NCBI GenBank assembly: GCA_009774255.1
Contig: VSNK01000003.1
Coordinates: forward strand, 1-64,000
Length of the DNA: 64,000 nucleotides
Reading direction: 5' to 3'
From: Faecalicatena sp.
GTDB taxonomy: Bacteria > Bacillota > Clostridia > Lachnospirales > Lachnospiraceae
The notes below the pieces were generated by a model, which saw only the letters and a program-made list of their open reading frames with translations, searched no databases and had not been told where the DNA came from. Position numbers and translations under genes: made by a program. Of the stretch, positions 55,255-63,326 are shown piece by piece. Position 1 is the stretch's first letter; every line of letters starts with the position of its first letter.

Positions 55255-55398
55255 GTTACATCTCACTGGCCAGCCAGCGAACTGTAACGAATCCGGCCTA
55301 TTTAAAGTTGCCTTACGGCAAGAGGCCGGATTCCAGCTCCAGTCCATACTGGCCTGTGACCGTGCAGCGTAGTGCACAGCCCAGGAGTGAACATTAAC
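55255..55398. mobile_element. GTTAC-type palindromic element C (144 bp)
   Basis: It runs from GTTACATCTCACTGGCCAGC to AGGAGTGAACATTAAC. The left end forms a hairpin with AGCGAACTGTAAC (55277-55289). Two inner hairpins read CCGGCCT/AGGCCGG and CCGTGCAGCG/AGTGCACAGC. Flanks CAAAAATA and TAAAAATG share six of eight bases, a possible decayed target duplication. The stop codon of the upstream-encoded COG2426 protein falls in the right end. Confidence 0.7.
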
Positions 55399-55903
55399 TA
55401 AAAATGCCGCCAAGGACCGCATAAGACAATACAGTCATCAAAAATGCTGCCAGAAGGACCCCCAGCACGATTGCCGGAAATGCCTTTCGGAACCGGATTC
55501 CCAGCAGCGCCGCGATCAGGGAGCCTGTCCACGCCCCGGTACCCGGAAGCGGAATCCCGACAAAGGCGACCAGACCCCAGAATTCGTATTTTTCTATATT
55601 CGCACTCTTGCTCATGGCCTTTTCCTCCAGCCGCTTCACGAGCGGCCGAAGCGTTTTCGTGCCTTTCATCCAGTCAAAAATCTTTGTAATCAAAAGCAGG
55701 ATAAACGGAATCGGAATCAGATTACCGATGATGCAGATCGGGATTGCCTCCCACATCGGCACGTCGAACACCGCCGGTCCCGCAGCCATAAGCCCGCCGC
55801 GCAGTTCCAGAATCGGCACCATGGAAATGATAAATATGATCACTTCTTTTCCTACTTTTCCACCTAAGTTCACAACAAACCAATTGATCAGTGCTTCCTT
55901 CAT
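55394..55903 (-). CDS. Small multidrug export protein family (COG2426) membrane protein
   Basis: The 169-residue protein has about five hydrophobic segments, with the family block IISMVPILELRGGLMAA (about 25-41), IGNLIPIPFILL and FVGIPLPGTGAWTGSLIAALLG. Its name in databases is historical; the substrate is not proven. AGGAGA lies 12 bases before the ATG. The stop codon TAA and the last Ser codon are at the end of element C, so the insertion set the present C terminus. Confidence 0.85.
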   Translation of the reverse strand: MKEALINWFVVNLGGKVGKEVIIFIISMVPILELRGGLMAAGPAVFDVPMWEAIPICIIGNLIPIPFILLLITKIFDWMKGTKTLRPLVKRLEEKAMSKSANIEKYEFWGLVAFVGIPLPGTGAWTGSLIAALLGIRFRKAFPAIVLGVLLAAFLMTVLSYAVLGGIFS

Positions 55904-55971
55904 TTTCTAAAATGTCTCCTGTACTATTCTATGATTCCGGTACAAAACGTCCGTTTTCATTGCCAAGATAT

Positions 55972-57036
55972 TTACACCGGGATCATCTCCCCAAGAGCCG
56001 CAAAAAGCTGCTCCATTTCTTCTCTGGTTCCGATGGTGATCCGCAGATACTGTCTGATCCTCTCACTGTCCCAGTGGCGCACATAGATATCCTGTTTTTT
56101 CAAAGCTTCGAACAGTTCCCCCGCGTCATACCGGGGATGTCTTGCAAAGATAAAGTTCGCCTTCGAATCCGGAAATTCGAAGCCCAGCTTTTGAAGTTCT
56201 GTTTTTGCCCACTCTCTCGTTTCCACAATCTTTTTGATGGTCTTTTCAAAATATTCCCGGTCCTTCACTGCCTCTACGCCGCAGGCAATGGAAGTCTGAT
56301 TCATGGTATAAGAATTGAAGGAATACTTCACATCATTCAGATATTGGATCAATGTCGGATTGCTGACAGCATATCCGATCCGCATCCCCGCCATGCAGCG
56401 CGCCTTGGAAAATGTCTGGACAACGATCAGGTTATCATATTTACGGATCAGTTCCAGAGCTGATCTCCCTGCGAAATCAATATATGCTTCATCTACGATC
56501 ACAATCACATCCTGGTTATGAGAAATAATATCTTCCACAAATCCAAGATCCTCATAGATTGCCGTAGGCGCGTTGGGATTCGGAAAGATCACTCCGCCGT
56601 TCTCCCGGTAATAATCCTCTTTTCGAATCCGGAACTCTCCGTCCAGCTTCGGGCATTTATAAGGGATTCTGTACAATTGTGCCCAGACTTTATAAAAAGA
56701 ATAAGTAATGTCCGGAAAAAGGATCGGCTTTTTGGAATTAAAAAAGGTCAGGAAGCACATGGACAGCACATCATCCGAACCGACTCCCACAAATACCTGA
56801 TCCGTTCCCACCTGGTAGTGCTCTGCCAGTGCGCTCACCAGCTTTTCGGCCGACGGATCCGGATAGAGCCGGAGCCTGTCCGCGTCCATTTCCCGCAGCG
56901 CCCGCTCCACCCCCGGGGCAGGAGGATAAGGATTCTCATTGGTATTCAGTTTGATCACCTGATTCTGAGGCTGCTCCCCGGGTACATACGGTTCCACTTT
57001 TCTTATGTTCTCTATAATCTTCGCGTTTGGTCCCAT
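55972..57036 (-). CDS. hisC: Histidinol-phosphate aminotransferase
   Basis: The 354-residue PLP enzyme makes histidinol phosphate in histidine synthesis. It has KLNTNENPYPPAPGV (about 28-42), the PLP lysine in VVQTFSKARCMAGMRIGY and DEAYIDFAG. No other his genes are nearby, and related aromatic aminotransferases look similar, but the substrate blocks favour HisC. It is downstream of another aminotransferase gene by about 90 bp. Confidence 0.9.
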   Translation of the reverse strand: MGPNAKIIENIRKVEPYVPGEQPQNQVIKLNTNENPYPPAPGVERALREMDADRLRLYPDPSAEKLVSALAEHYQVGTDQVFVGVGSDDVLSMCFLTFFNSKKPILFPDITYSFYKVWAQLYRIPYKCPKLDGEFRIRKEDYYRENGGVIFPNPNAPTAIYEDLGFVEDIISHNQDVIVIVDEAYIDFAGRSALELIRKYDNLIVVQTFSKARCMAGMRIGYAVSNPTLIQYLNDVKYSFNSYTMNQTSIACGVEAVKDREYFEKTIKKIVETREWAKTELQKLGFEFPDSKANFIFARHPRYDAGELFEALKKQDIYVRHWDSERIRQYLRITIGTREEMEQLFAALGEMIPV

Positions 57037-57123
57037 CTGCTTTTATTCTCCTATCTTGCTCCAGGTATCTCCTGCGGCCGGTTCTCGCAGGCATACCTTG
57101 AAAGACTTCCAAATTTATACAGG

Positions 57124-58311
57124 TTACTTATACTCCGCTGCCAGTTCCGCGAACCTGGGCAGGGAATTGAGGATCGTTTCGTAGGCCACGCAATAGGCCA
57201 GCCGCACATATCCCGGGCACCCGAAGGAGCTTCCCGGCACGATCAGCAGATTGTACTTTTTCGCCGCCGCACAAAATGCCTTTTCATCCGCCACCGGAGA
57301 TTTTACGAACAGATAAAAGGCACCCTCCGGCCTGATGCATTCAAATCCGAGTTCTTTCAGTCCGTTATATAAGGCTTCTCTGTTCCGGTCATAGAACGAA
57401 ATATCGGTCTTTTCGTTCAGACAATATTTTACCACCTTCTGCTGCAGCGTAGGCGCGTTGACGAATCCCAGAATCCTGGTCGCCACATTTGCCGCCGAGA
57501 TCAGAGCCTCGCTGTCCGAAGCCTCATCGGGAATGACCAGATATCCGATCCGCTCTCCCGGCAGGGACAGGGACTTGCTGTAGGAATATCCTACGATCGT
57601 ATTTGCATAATATTTTGTCAGATAAGGAACCTCCACGCCGTCGTATGCCAGCTCCCGGTAAGGCTCATCGGAAATCAGATAAATGTCGGTTCCGTATTCC
57701 TTCTGCTTGGCTTCCATGATTGCGGACAGCTTCCGGATCGTCTCCTCGGAATATACCACACCGGTCGGATTATTCGGTGTATTTACGATCACAGCCTTTG
57801 TCTTCGGCGTGAGCTTTGCCTCGAATTCATCCAGCTTGGGCTGAAAGTCGGCGGTATTCGGAGAAATCTCCACCAGCACACCGTCGTAGTTGTCCGTATA
57901 GCTCCGATATTCCCCGAAATAAGGCGCGAAAACGACCACCTCATCCCCCGGGTTCAGAAGGGATTTGAGGATCACATTCAGCCCGCCGGCCGCGCCTACG
58001 GTCATGGTAATATTCTTTGCGGCAAATGCGGTGCCGAACCGTTCATTCAGAGACTCTGCCACAGCCTCCCTGACATCTTCATATCCGGCATTGCTGTTGG
58101 TATATCCATGGAGAACCACCGGATCCTCTTCCTCCAGAATATCCCGGATCGCCTGCTTCACTGCTTCCGGCGCCGGAACATTGGGATTCCCCAGGCTGAA
58201 ATCAAATACATTTTCTTTTCCGTACAGCTTCGCCAGACGGTTTCCTTCCTCAAACATCGCGCGGATGGCAGAACTATTTGCCACCATATTTTCCATTTTC
58301 TTTGAAATCAT
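57124..58311 (-). CDS. Class I/II PLP-dependent aminotransferase
   Basis: The 395-residue enzyme resembles clostridial aspartate-type aminotransferases. It has FDFSLGNPNVPAP (about 37-49), GAAGGLNVILKSLLNPGDEV, NTPNNPTGVVYS and the PLP lysine in YSYSKSLSLPGERIGYLVIP. Exact substrates are not determined. The ATG at 58311 follows GGAG by eight bases. It may form an operon with hisC and the DUF2156 gene. Confidence 0.88.
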   Translation of the reverse strand: MISKKMENMVANSSAIRAMFEEGNRLAKLYGKENVFDFSLGNPNVPAPEAVKQAIRDILEEEDPVVLHGYTNSNAGYEDVREAVAESLNERFGTAFAAKNITMTVGAAGGLNVILKSLLNPGDEVVVFAPYFGEYRSYTDNYDGVLVEISPNTADFQPKLDEFEAKLTPKTKAVIVNTPNNPTGVVYSEETIRKLSAIMEAKQKEYGTDIYLISDEPYRELAYDGVEVPYLTKYYANTIVGYSYSKSLSLPGERIGYLVIPDEASDSEALISAANVATRILGFVNAPTLQQKVVKYCLNEKTDISFYDRNREALYNGLKELGFECIRPEGAFYLFVKSPVADEKAFCAAAKKYNLLIVPGSSFGCPGYVRLAYCVAYETILNSLPRFAELAAEYK

Positions 58312-58367
58312 CGTATTCACTCCTTTTTCTCTTACAGGCCGCATTCTGTCTGGATATGGCCATGCGT

Positions 58368-58385
58368 TTAGGGACAATTCCTTAC
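58368..58385. repeat. Short TTAGGGACAATTCCTTAC motif at a stop codon
   Basis: Eighteen bases resemble the end of the 38856-39019 element. The stop codon TAA of the gene at 58382-59281 lies inside it. Confidence 0.5.
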
Positions 58386-59281
58386 GCTTTCCGTGTCACA
58401 ATTCCCTTTTCCACCAAAAATGCCGGATGATAGGAAAGCTTTGCCTTGCGCAGGCCCTCCGCCCCGGTGTCTTCCTCCCGGTTCACATATTGGTAATCCA
58501 TACATTCATGCTGAACGAACTGCTGGTTGATCATCGGATAGGCGCCTTCCACTTCGGCAAATGCCTTTTCCACATGAACTACGAAGGTATCCTCACTAAG
58601 AGGCTCCCCGACACAGAAGGCAACGATCCTTCCGTCCACACGGACCAGTCCGCCCTTCATATTCAGTTCTTTGAACAGCCGCAGGTAATTCAGAGTCACG
58701 CACATCTCCGCGTTCTTTTCCAGATCCTCCTCACATCCGTTCTCATTGCGCCATTCCAGTGCCATCTGAAAACATTCTTCTACATTTTGTTCTGAGATTG
58801 ATTCATAACTCCAGTCCGGATACAAGGTCTTGAATTTGTTGATATGGTTGCGCTTCCCATGCAGTTTTTTTCCTGCCAACGACGCCAGCTTTTCCGTCTC
58901 ATAGACATAATCTGCCTCGTCCCGGAGGAACTCCGCCTGAAACTGTCCCGGATACCAGGACTCCATCTGGGCGAAATTCTCTTCCGTCACATTATAAAGC
59001 CTGAAAGGATGTCCCTGTTCCTCACTGTAACGCATCAGGTATTCCAAAGCACGCTTTACGGCCTCCGGCTCTCCCGCCGGATAGGCAAATGCCAGGGCGT
59101 TTTCATCGTCCCGAAAGATCAGTGCGTCTTCTATAACCGCGTATTTTACATGATAGTGCCTGGACCAGAGGTATACATTCGCGAAGGTCCGCTCACAGCT
59201 TCTGCTGGGCGCCTTTTTAAAATAGGAAGCGATGATCTCCTGATCCTCCAGTTCCGGCCTTTTAAATAGTAACTCTTCCAT
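58382..59281 (-). CDS. DUF2156 domain protein (GNAT-like)
   Basis: The 299-residue protein has two acetyltransferase-like halves and matches the DUF2156 pattern seen in the catalytic part of phosphatidylglycerol lysyltransferases: KLASLAGKKLHGKRNHINKFK (about 140-160), GRIVAFCVGEP and YPMINQQFVQHEC. There is no membrane domain, so it is not a full MprF. The substrate is unknown. The ATG at 59281 follows GGAG by seven bases. Confidence 0.85.
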   Translation of the reverse strand: MEELLFKRPELEDQEIIASYFKKAPSRSCERTFANVYLWSRHYHVKYAVIEDALIFRDDENALAFAYPAGEPEAVKRALEYLMRYSEEQGHPFRLYNVTEENFAQMESWYPGQFQAEFLRDEADYVYETEKLASLAGKKLHGKRNHINKFKTLYPDWSYESISEQNVEECFQMALEWRNENGCEEDLEKNAEMCVTLNYLRLFKELNMKGGLVRVDGRIVAFCVGEPLSEDTFVVHVEKAFAEVEGAYPMINQQFVQHECMDYQYVNREEDTGAEGLRKAKLSYHPAFLVEKGIVTRKA

Positions 59282-59317
59282 CTTTAATCTCCATCTCTTT
59301 TCTGTGTCCTGCACTCC

Positions 59318-59489
59318 ATGGTTTGTTGCAATTCACCGGTCAGCCGGCGGACAGCAGCCATATTTTTCCAGTCAGGCAGCACACTTTTGTCAGTATAGCA
59401 TATTTTGTCCATATCTGACAAGATTTATCAGGAAATATCAATTAAGGATTACAGCCGGTCAGTTACGGTTCACTGGCTGGCGAATTGTA
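59318..59489. repeat. Remnants of GTTAC-type elements
   Basis: AATTCACCGGTCAGCCGGCG (from about 59320) and GTTACGGTTCACTGGCTGGC (from about 59462) resemble the ends of elements C and the one at 63327. The 208-bp gap holds these remnants and no gene. Confidence 0.5.
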
Positions 59490-60059
59490 TCAAAGATCGA
59501 GCCTGGTGTCCAGATCAAGAAGTTCCTCCGCATCCGCAATGGGAAAATATGTGATTTCCTTCGGATGCTTTTTTAAAACTCTCCGTCCCCCCTGGTCTTC
59601 TTTGAGTTCCAGCAGTTCCGGAAAGTACTCCCGCGAAAACCAGACCGGATTTCCGGTCTGTCCCTTGCATGTCACACAGCCAAGTCCGGCCTGGTTTTTC
59701 TCCATGGTGTCCAGAAATGCTTCTGCGCTTTTTTCTGTAAAATGGGGCTGATCCGCCACAAAAAAGGCACATGCCTGTGCATCAGCGGCAGCTGTAATCC
59801 CTGCGCGGACAGAATAGGAGGCACCTTGATAGCTGTCCGGCGAGAATACCGCACGGATCTTGTTTTTTTCCACCGCTTCATAGATTGCAGGATATTGGGT
59901 CACTACGATCACTTCCCATTCCTGGCGGCGGCCACAAAGGCGGGCCAGCCTGTCCAGCAGATGGCGGTATAAAGGCTTTCCGCCCAGTTCATATAATAAT
60001 TTGTTAGAACCGAATCGGCGGCTGTTTCCAGCCGCCAGATAGATCAGACATACTTTCAT
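59490..60059 (-). CDS. MobA/MocA-like nucleotidyltransferase
   Basis: The 189-residue NTP-transferase has IYLAAGNSRRFGSNKLLYELGGKPL (about 5-29), VADQPHF and GNPVWFSREYFPELLELKEDQGGR, the pattern of molybdopterin cytidylyl- and guanylyltransferases. It resembles YgfJ, which with YqeC is tied to selenium-dependent molybdenum hydroxylases. It is 4 bp past the yqeC stop. The hydroxylase, selD and yqeB are not in the window. Confidence 0.85.
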   Translation of the reverse strand: MKVCLIYLAAGNSRRFGSNKLLYELGGKPLYRHLLDRLARLCGRRQEWEVIVVTQYPAIYEAVEKNKIRAVFSPDSYQGASYSVRAGITAAADAQACAFFVADQPHFTEKSAEAFLDTMEKNQAGLGCVTCKGQTGNPVWFSREYFPELLELKEDQGGRRVLKKHPKEITYFPIADAEELLDLDTRLDL

Positions 60060-60063
60060 TTTA

Positions 60064-60798
60064 TCACCTTGCAGTCACTATAACTTTTATACTCTTATGC
60101 TCCATGAATTCCCATATTTCCCGTGCCGTCTCACATCTCTTCGGAGTATCTGCCTTATTGAGTATGACCGAATAGCACATCCCCTTCTCTGTCCCTTTCC
60201 TTCCGGCCGCTTCACTTTGCGCAAGCACTGCGATATCTTTGGGGCCCAAGATGTCCTCCACAGATTTATTCAGAAAATCTGCCATAAGCTCCGGACGGAA
60301 ACAGACCTCCTTTATTCTGCTTCCGGGCGCGTCCATGCCGTACACCGAGAGAACATGCGTCGTCTGCGGCAGAAGAACCGGTTCATGGGCAGCAGGAAAC
60401 TTTGCCGGAAGCCTCTTCGCCCCGTCTGCCTCGATCAAAATGGGATTTTCTAATTGTAAAACGGCATTCAGGAGCTGCTCCGGAAGTATTTTTATTTTTC
60501 CGTTCTCTGCCCTCCCGCCGACAAATGCACAACCTTCTCTCTCCAGAAGCGCAAGGATGGCTTCCATGGAAGGATCCGCCAGAAACAGGGGGGAAGCTTC
60601 CCGGAACATGTGGGTACTTGTCATGACGATGGGCCTGCGCCCCAGCTCCCTATATTCCGACGCAAGCCTTTTCAGCGTGGTGGTCTTCCCTCCTGCTCCG
60701 ACGGCCGCGATTCTTGGCGCGGATACATCCGTCAGTTCCAGAGCTTCACAGAGCGAATTTCTTAAATTCAGATCTCCATTTACAATTTCAGCAATCAT
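60064..60798 (-). CDS. yqeC: YqeC family protein (selenium-dependent hydroxylase accessory)
   Basis: The 244-residue protein has a P-loop-like AAVGAGGKTTTLKRLA (about 32-47), VMTSTHMF, LIEADGAKRLPAKFPAAHEPV and VLNKADTP. YqeC is found with selenium-dependent molybdenum hydroxylase genes and is thought to act in maturation of their cofactor. The ATG at 60798 overlaps a mini-ORF stop (ATGA) and has AAGGAG five bases upstream, all inside a 38-bp tandem repeat. Confidence 0.9.
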   Translation of the reverse strand: MIAEIVNGDLNLRNSLCEALELTDVSAPRIAAVGAGGKTTTLKRLASEYRELGRRPIVMTSTHMFREASPLFLADPSMEAILALLEREGCAFVGGRAENGKIKILPEQLLNAVLQLENPILIEADGAKRLPAKFPAAHEPVLLPQTTHVLSVYGMDAPGSRIKEVCFRPELMADFLNKSVEDILGPKDIAVLAQSEAAGRKGTEKGMCYSVILNKADTPKRCETAREIWEFMEHKSIKVIVTAR

Positions 60799-60836
60799 TT
60801 TGTCTCCTTCTGCGTATTCCCGCTTTCAGCGATCAT
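60795..60836 (-). CDS. Leader mini-ORF, 13 codons (nearest to yqeC)
   Basis: It encodes MIAESGNTQKETK and ends TGA overlapping the yqeC ATG. The upstream site is AAGGC. Its first four residues are identical to those of YqeC. It could couple ribosomes to yqeC or be a mere by-product of repeat expansion. Confidence 0.5.
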   Translation of the reverse strand: MIAESGNTQKETK

Positions 60837-60874
60837 TTTGCCTTCTTCTGCATATTCCCGCTTTCGGCGATCAT
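60833..60874 (-). CDS. Leader mini-ORF, 13 codons (middle)
   Basis: It encodes MIAESGNMQKKAK and ends TGA overlapping the next ATG at 60836. GAGG lies five bases before its start. Confidence 0.5.
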   Translation of the reverse strand: MIAESGNMQKKAK

Positions 60875-60906
60875 TTTGTCCTCTTCTGCGTACTCCCGCT
60901 TTTCAT
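60871..60906 (-). CDS. Leader mini-ORF, 11 codons (distal)
   Basis: It encodes MKSGSTQKRTK; its ATG follows the ABC permease stop (TAG) directly and its TGA overlaps the next ATG at 60874. Its end is like the other two, its beginning is different, as expected if the repeat grew from this junction. Confidence 0.45.
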   Translation of the reverse strand: MKSGSTQKRTK

Positions 60907-61692
60907 CTATCCGATATCTTTTCTGCAATATTTCATGTAAGCAGCCGCCACACCTGCGGCACCATAGCACAGCCCAAGGAGGATCAATTTCACATCCAGG
61001 CTCGCGTTTGATACAATATCCGCGCCCTCTGCATATCCGAAAGGCGTGACGTATCTCAAAAATTCCGCACTCTCCGTGATGTTCGCAATCAGATTCAGAA
61101 AATACAAAACCGCCGCCACGCCCAGTCCGATTCCCATACTGCCATGGCGCAGGAACGCGGAAATGCCGAAGCAGATTCCTGCAATCTCCAACTGCAGGAT
61201 CAGATAGGCCGCATGCAGAAGAGAGATTTCCTTCCATGGAATCTCCTCTCCGATCATCGCAATTGACCCGATTGAGAGGATATACACTGCGGCATTCAGA
61301 ATCAATATCTGAAGATATACCGCGATCAGCTTCTCTGTCACAATGCGGGCACGGCTGACCGGATGTGTGAGCAGAAATTCCGCCGTATGCTCCTTCTCCT
61401 CCTTAGCAAGGACCGACACCGCAGCCAGCGCCGCAAAGAACGCACCGCCAAGCCCCAGAATATTTCCGCATTCTACGGCGTAGAATCCGGTCAGCGTGCC
61501 AAAGCTGATCTTGTCCATGCCAAAGGCTTCCGTGAAGCTTCCCATGGAGGAAAACATGTCGCTGACTCCGTCCATCTCTTCCTTCATTTCCGGAAAGATC
61601 AGGATGCAGACTGCAAAAAGCGCTCCGATCGCCGCTGTCCAGACTGCCAGTGAAACTTTGTTCTGTTTTAATTCATGTCTGATCATCGTCAT
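60907..61692 (-). CDS. ABC-2 type permease
   Basis: The 261-residue protein has six hydrophobic segments (about 16-35, 68-92, 108-135, 143-165, 170-195 and 230-252) and begins MTMIRHELKQNKVSLAVW, as in transporters of the NosY/ABC-2 type. It overlaps the ATPase gene by 4 bp (ATGA). Its substrate is unknown. A 23-bp stretch (61220-61242) is identical to one in the end of the ATPase gene. Confidence 0.88.
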   Translation of the reverse strand: MTMIRHELKQNKVSLAVWTAAIGALFAVCILIFPEMKEEMDGVSDMFSSMGSFTEAFGMDKISFGTLTGFYAVECGNILGLGGAFFAALAAVSVLAKEEKEHTAEFLLTHPVSRARIVTEKLIAVYLQILILNAAVYILSIGSIAMIGEEIPWKEISLLHAAYLILQLEIAGICFGISAFLRHGSMGIGLGVAAVLYFLNLIANITESAEFLRYVTPFGYAEGADIVSNASLDVKLILLGLCYGAAGVAAAYMKYCRKDIG

Positions 61693-62666
61693 TTTCTCTC
61701 ACCTCCATGGGAACCCATTTCATCAAATATATTTCCGGATCCGGCCTCATCCAGTCCAGAGGCATAAGAGAGATTTCCTTCCATGGAAGTTCTTCCTCGA
61801 TCATCCAGATAATAATGCAGAAAAATTTCCTCCAGATCCGGTTCGGATATGGTCAGATCCAGGATCTTCTGCTTTGCCAGCACCTGCAAAAGGTCCTGCA
61901 TGTCACCGCCATACAAAAAGCTGATCCCGCTCTCGTTCTGCCTCAGATCCCGAAGCTCTTTCAATTCAGATATATCCACGTCCCCCTGCACATGAACCCG
62001 CTTCGCGCTTGTCCTGGAAAGTGCGTCCACACTGTCGCAGGCAATCAGCCTTCCCTCCCGGATGATGGCCGCCCTTGTACAGTTCCTCTGTATCTCCGAA
62101 AGCACATGGGAGGAGAGAAAGACCGTGACGCCCTGCGCATTGCGCTCCTTCAATATGGAAAAGAATTCTCTCTGCATCAGCGGATCCAGCCCGCTGGTCG
62201 GTTCATCCAGGATACACAGCCGGGGAGCGTGCTGAAGCGCGCATACGACAGACACCTTTTTCCGGTTTCCGAATGACAGTTCGTCCACCTTTTTGGAAAT
62301 GTCCAGTCCCAGACGCTCACACAGCCGCCCTGCCTCCTGAGTGCAGTCTTTTTTCCGGAGTCCCGCGGACAGCCGGATCACATCCTTTACCCGCATTCCC
62401 GGATAGAATACCGCTTCCGAGGGCATGTATCCGACTTCCGCCAGAATGCTGTTCTTCTCCGTCTCAATATCCTTTCCGAATATCCTGGCACTTCCTTTGC
62501 TGCTTCGAATCAGCCCCAGAAGTGTACGGACTGTCGTACTTTTTCCCGCTCCGTTGGGACCGATAAATCCAAAAAATTCTCCTTCCCCAACTGCCAGGTC
62601 CAGATTCACGATTCCTCTGGATTTTCCATAAAATTTCGTCAACCCTTTCAGCTCAATGGCATTCAT
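61689..62666 (-). CDS. ABC transporter, ATP-binding subunit
   Basis: The 325-residue protein has Walker A GPNGAGKST (about 36-44), signature LSFGNRKK (a variant of LSGGQ), Walker B LCILDEPTSGLDP and switch SSHVLSE. The last 35 residues or so, from RTSMEGNLSYASG on, go beyond the usual end (LEEIFLHYY) and have no family match that I know. It lies after a TetR gene with ATGA overlap, so the regulator and transporter are made together. Confidence 0.92.
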   Translation of the reverse strand: MNAIELKGLTKFYGKSRGIVNLDLAVGEGEFFGFIGPNGAGKSTTVRTLLGLIRSSKGSARIFGKDIETEKNSILAEVGYMPSEAVFYPGMRVKDVIRLSAGLRKKDCTQEAGRLCERLGLDISKKVDELSFGNRKKVSVVCALQHAPRLCILDEPTSGLDPLMQREFFSILKERNAQGVTVFLSSHVLSEIQRNCTRAAIIREGRLIACDSVDALSRTSAKRVHVQGDVDISELKELRDLRQNESGISFLYGGDMQDLLQVLAKQKILDLTISEPDLEEIFLHYYLDDRGRTSMEGNLSYASGLDEAGSGNIFDEMGSHGGERK

Positions 62667-63280
62667 TCTTCCTCTCCTTTCATAAACATCTTTTTCCAGA
62701 ACTCTATCATTTCGATAAAATCATGCTCTACCTTCTCAACGTCCACATCCCCATTCTGCAGCATTTCCCACATATATCCTACCGATGCCAGATACATTTG
62801 CCTGTATATCTGCCAGATATCAAATCCCGCCTTGAATTGTTCCGGGTCCAGTCGAAGCAGAGTACCGTACGCATTCGCCTTCTTAAAGTTTTCGTAGCTC
62901 GTCTGAATCGCCGGAGCAACTTCCGGGTCCTTTTCATAAAAGACCTTTATCGCAAAGTTGCCCATATGGGGATAGATGCGCATGAGCCGTATCTTGACGA
63001 TCATTCCCCGGTAAAGCATTTCAAACAGATCTGTCTGCTCATAGCATCCGCTCTCAGCCATGGACCGCATCGTAGTCTTGACACAGGTATCCCATAGAAA
63101 CAGATACAGCTCCCGCTTATTATGAAAATAATGGAACAAAAGCGATTTGCTGATCCCTGCCTCAGCCGCGATCTCACTCACGGGGCTTTTCCTGTAGGAA
63201 TTCTCGGAAAACACACGGTATCCTGCATTGATGATCCTCTGCTGTTTTTCCTCCGGAAGCGCAAAAAATTTTTCGTTCAT
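62663..63280 (-). CDS. TetR/AcrR family transcription regulator
   Basis: The 205-residue protein has an N-terminal helix-turn-helix (about 10-55, SEIAAEAGISKSLLFHYFHNKRELYLFLW) and a helical ligand-binding domain. It heads the ABC transporter and yqeC genes and likely represses this operon in response to a small molecule; no operator was identified. GGAGG is before the ATG. Confidence 0.9.
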   Translation of the reverse strand: MNEKFFALPEEKQQRIINAGYRVFSENSYRKSPVSEIAAEAGISKSLLFHYFHNKRELYLFLWDTCVKTTMRSMAESGCYEQTDLFEMLYRGMIVKIRLMRIYPHMGNFAIKVFYEKDPEVAPAIQTSYENFKKANAYGTLLRLDPEQFKAGFDIWQIYRQMYLASVGYMWEMLQNGDVDVEKVEHDFIEMIEFWKKMFMKGEEE

Positions 63281-63326
63281 GGAATTTCCTCCGTTCTGTC
63301 CGCGACCGATTAGGCCGTGAACTGTA

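Larger units (their letters stand above)
60791..60904 (-). repeat. Three 38-bp tandem repeats covering the yqeC start
   Basis: Copies begin at 60791, 60829 and 60867. Each contains a ribosome binding site, an ATG (the distal copy has a one-base change pattern) and the codons for an SGN/SGS-type peptide. The unit is 38 bp, one less than 13 codons, so each stop overlaps the next start as ATGA. Confidence 0.9.

Noticed and set aside
60791..60904. CRISPR-like array
   Set aside because: The three 38-bp units are directly contiguous without spacers; they are tandem duplications of a translation start region.
60833..61237. 134-codon minus-strand frame across the permease end and tandem repeat
   Set aside because: Most of it is a shadow of the permease in another frame; only the last 14 codons coincide with a mini-ORF.
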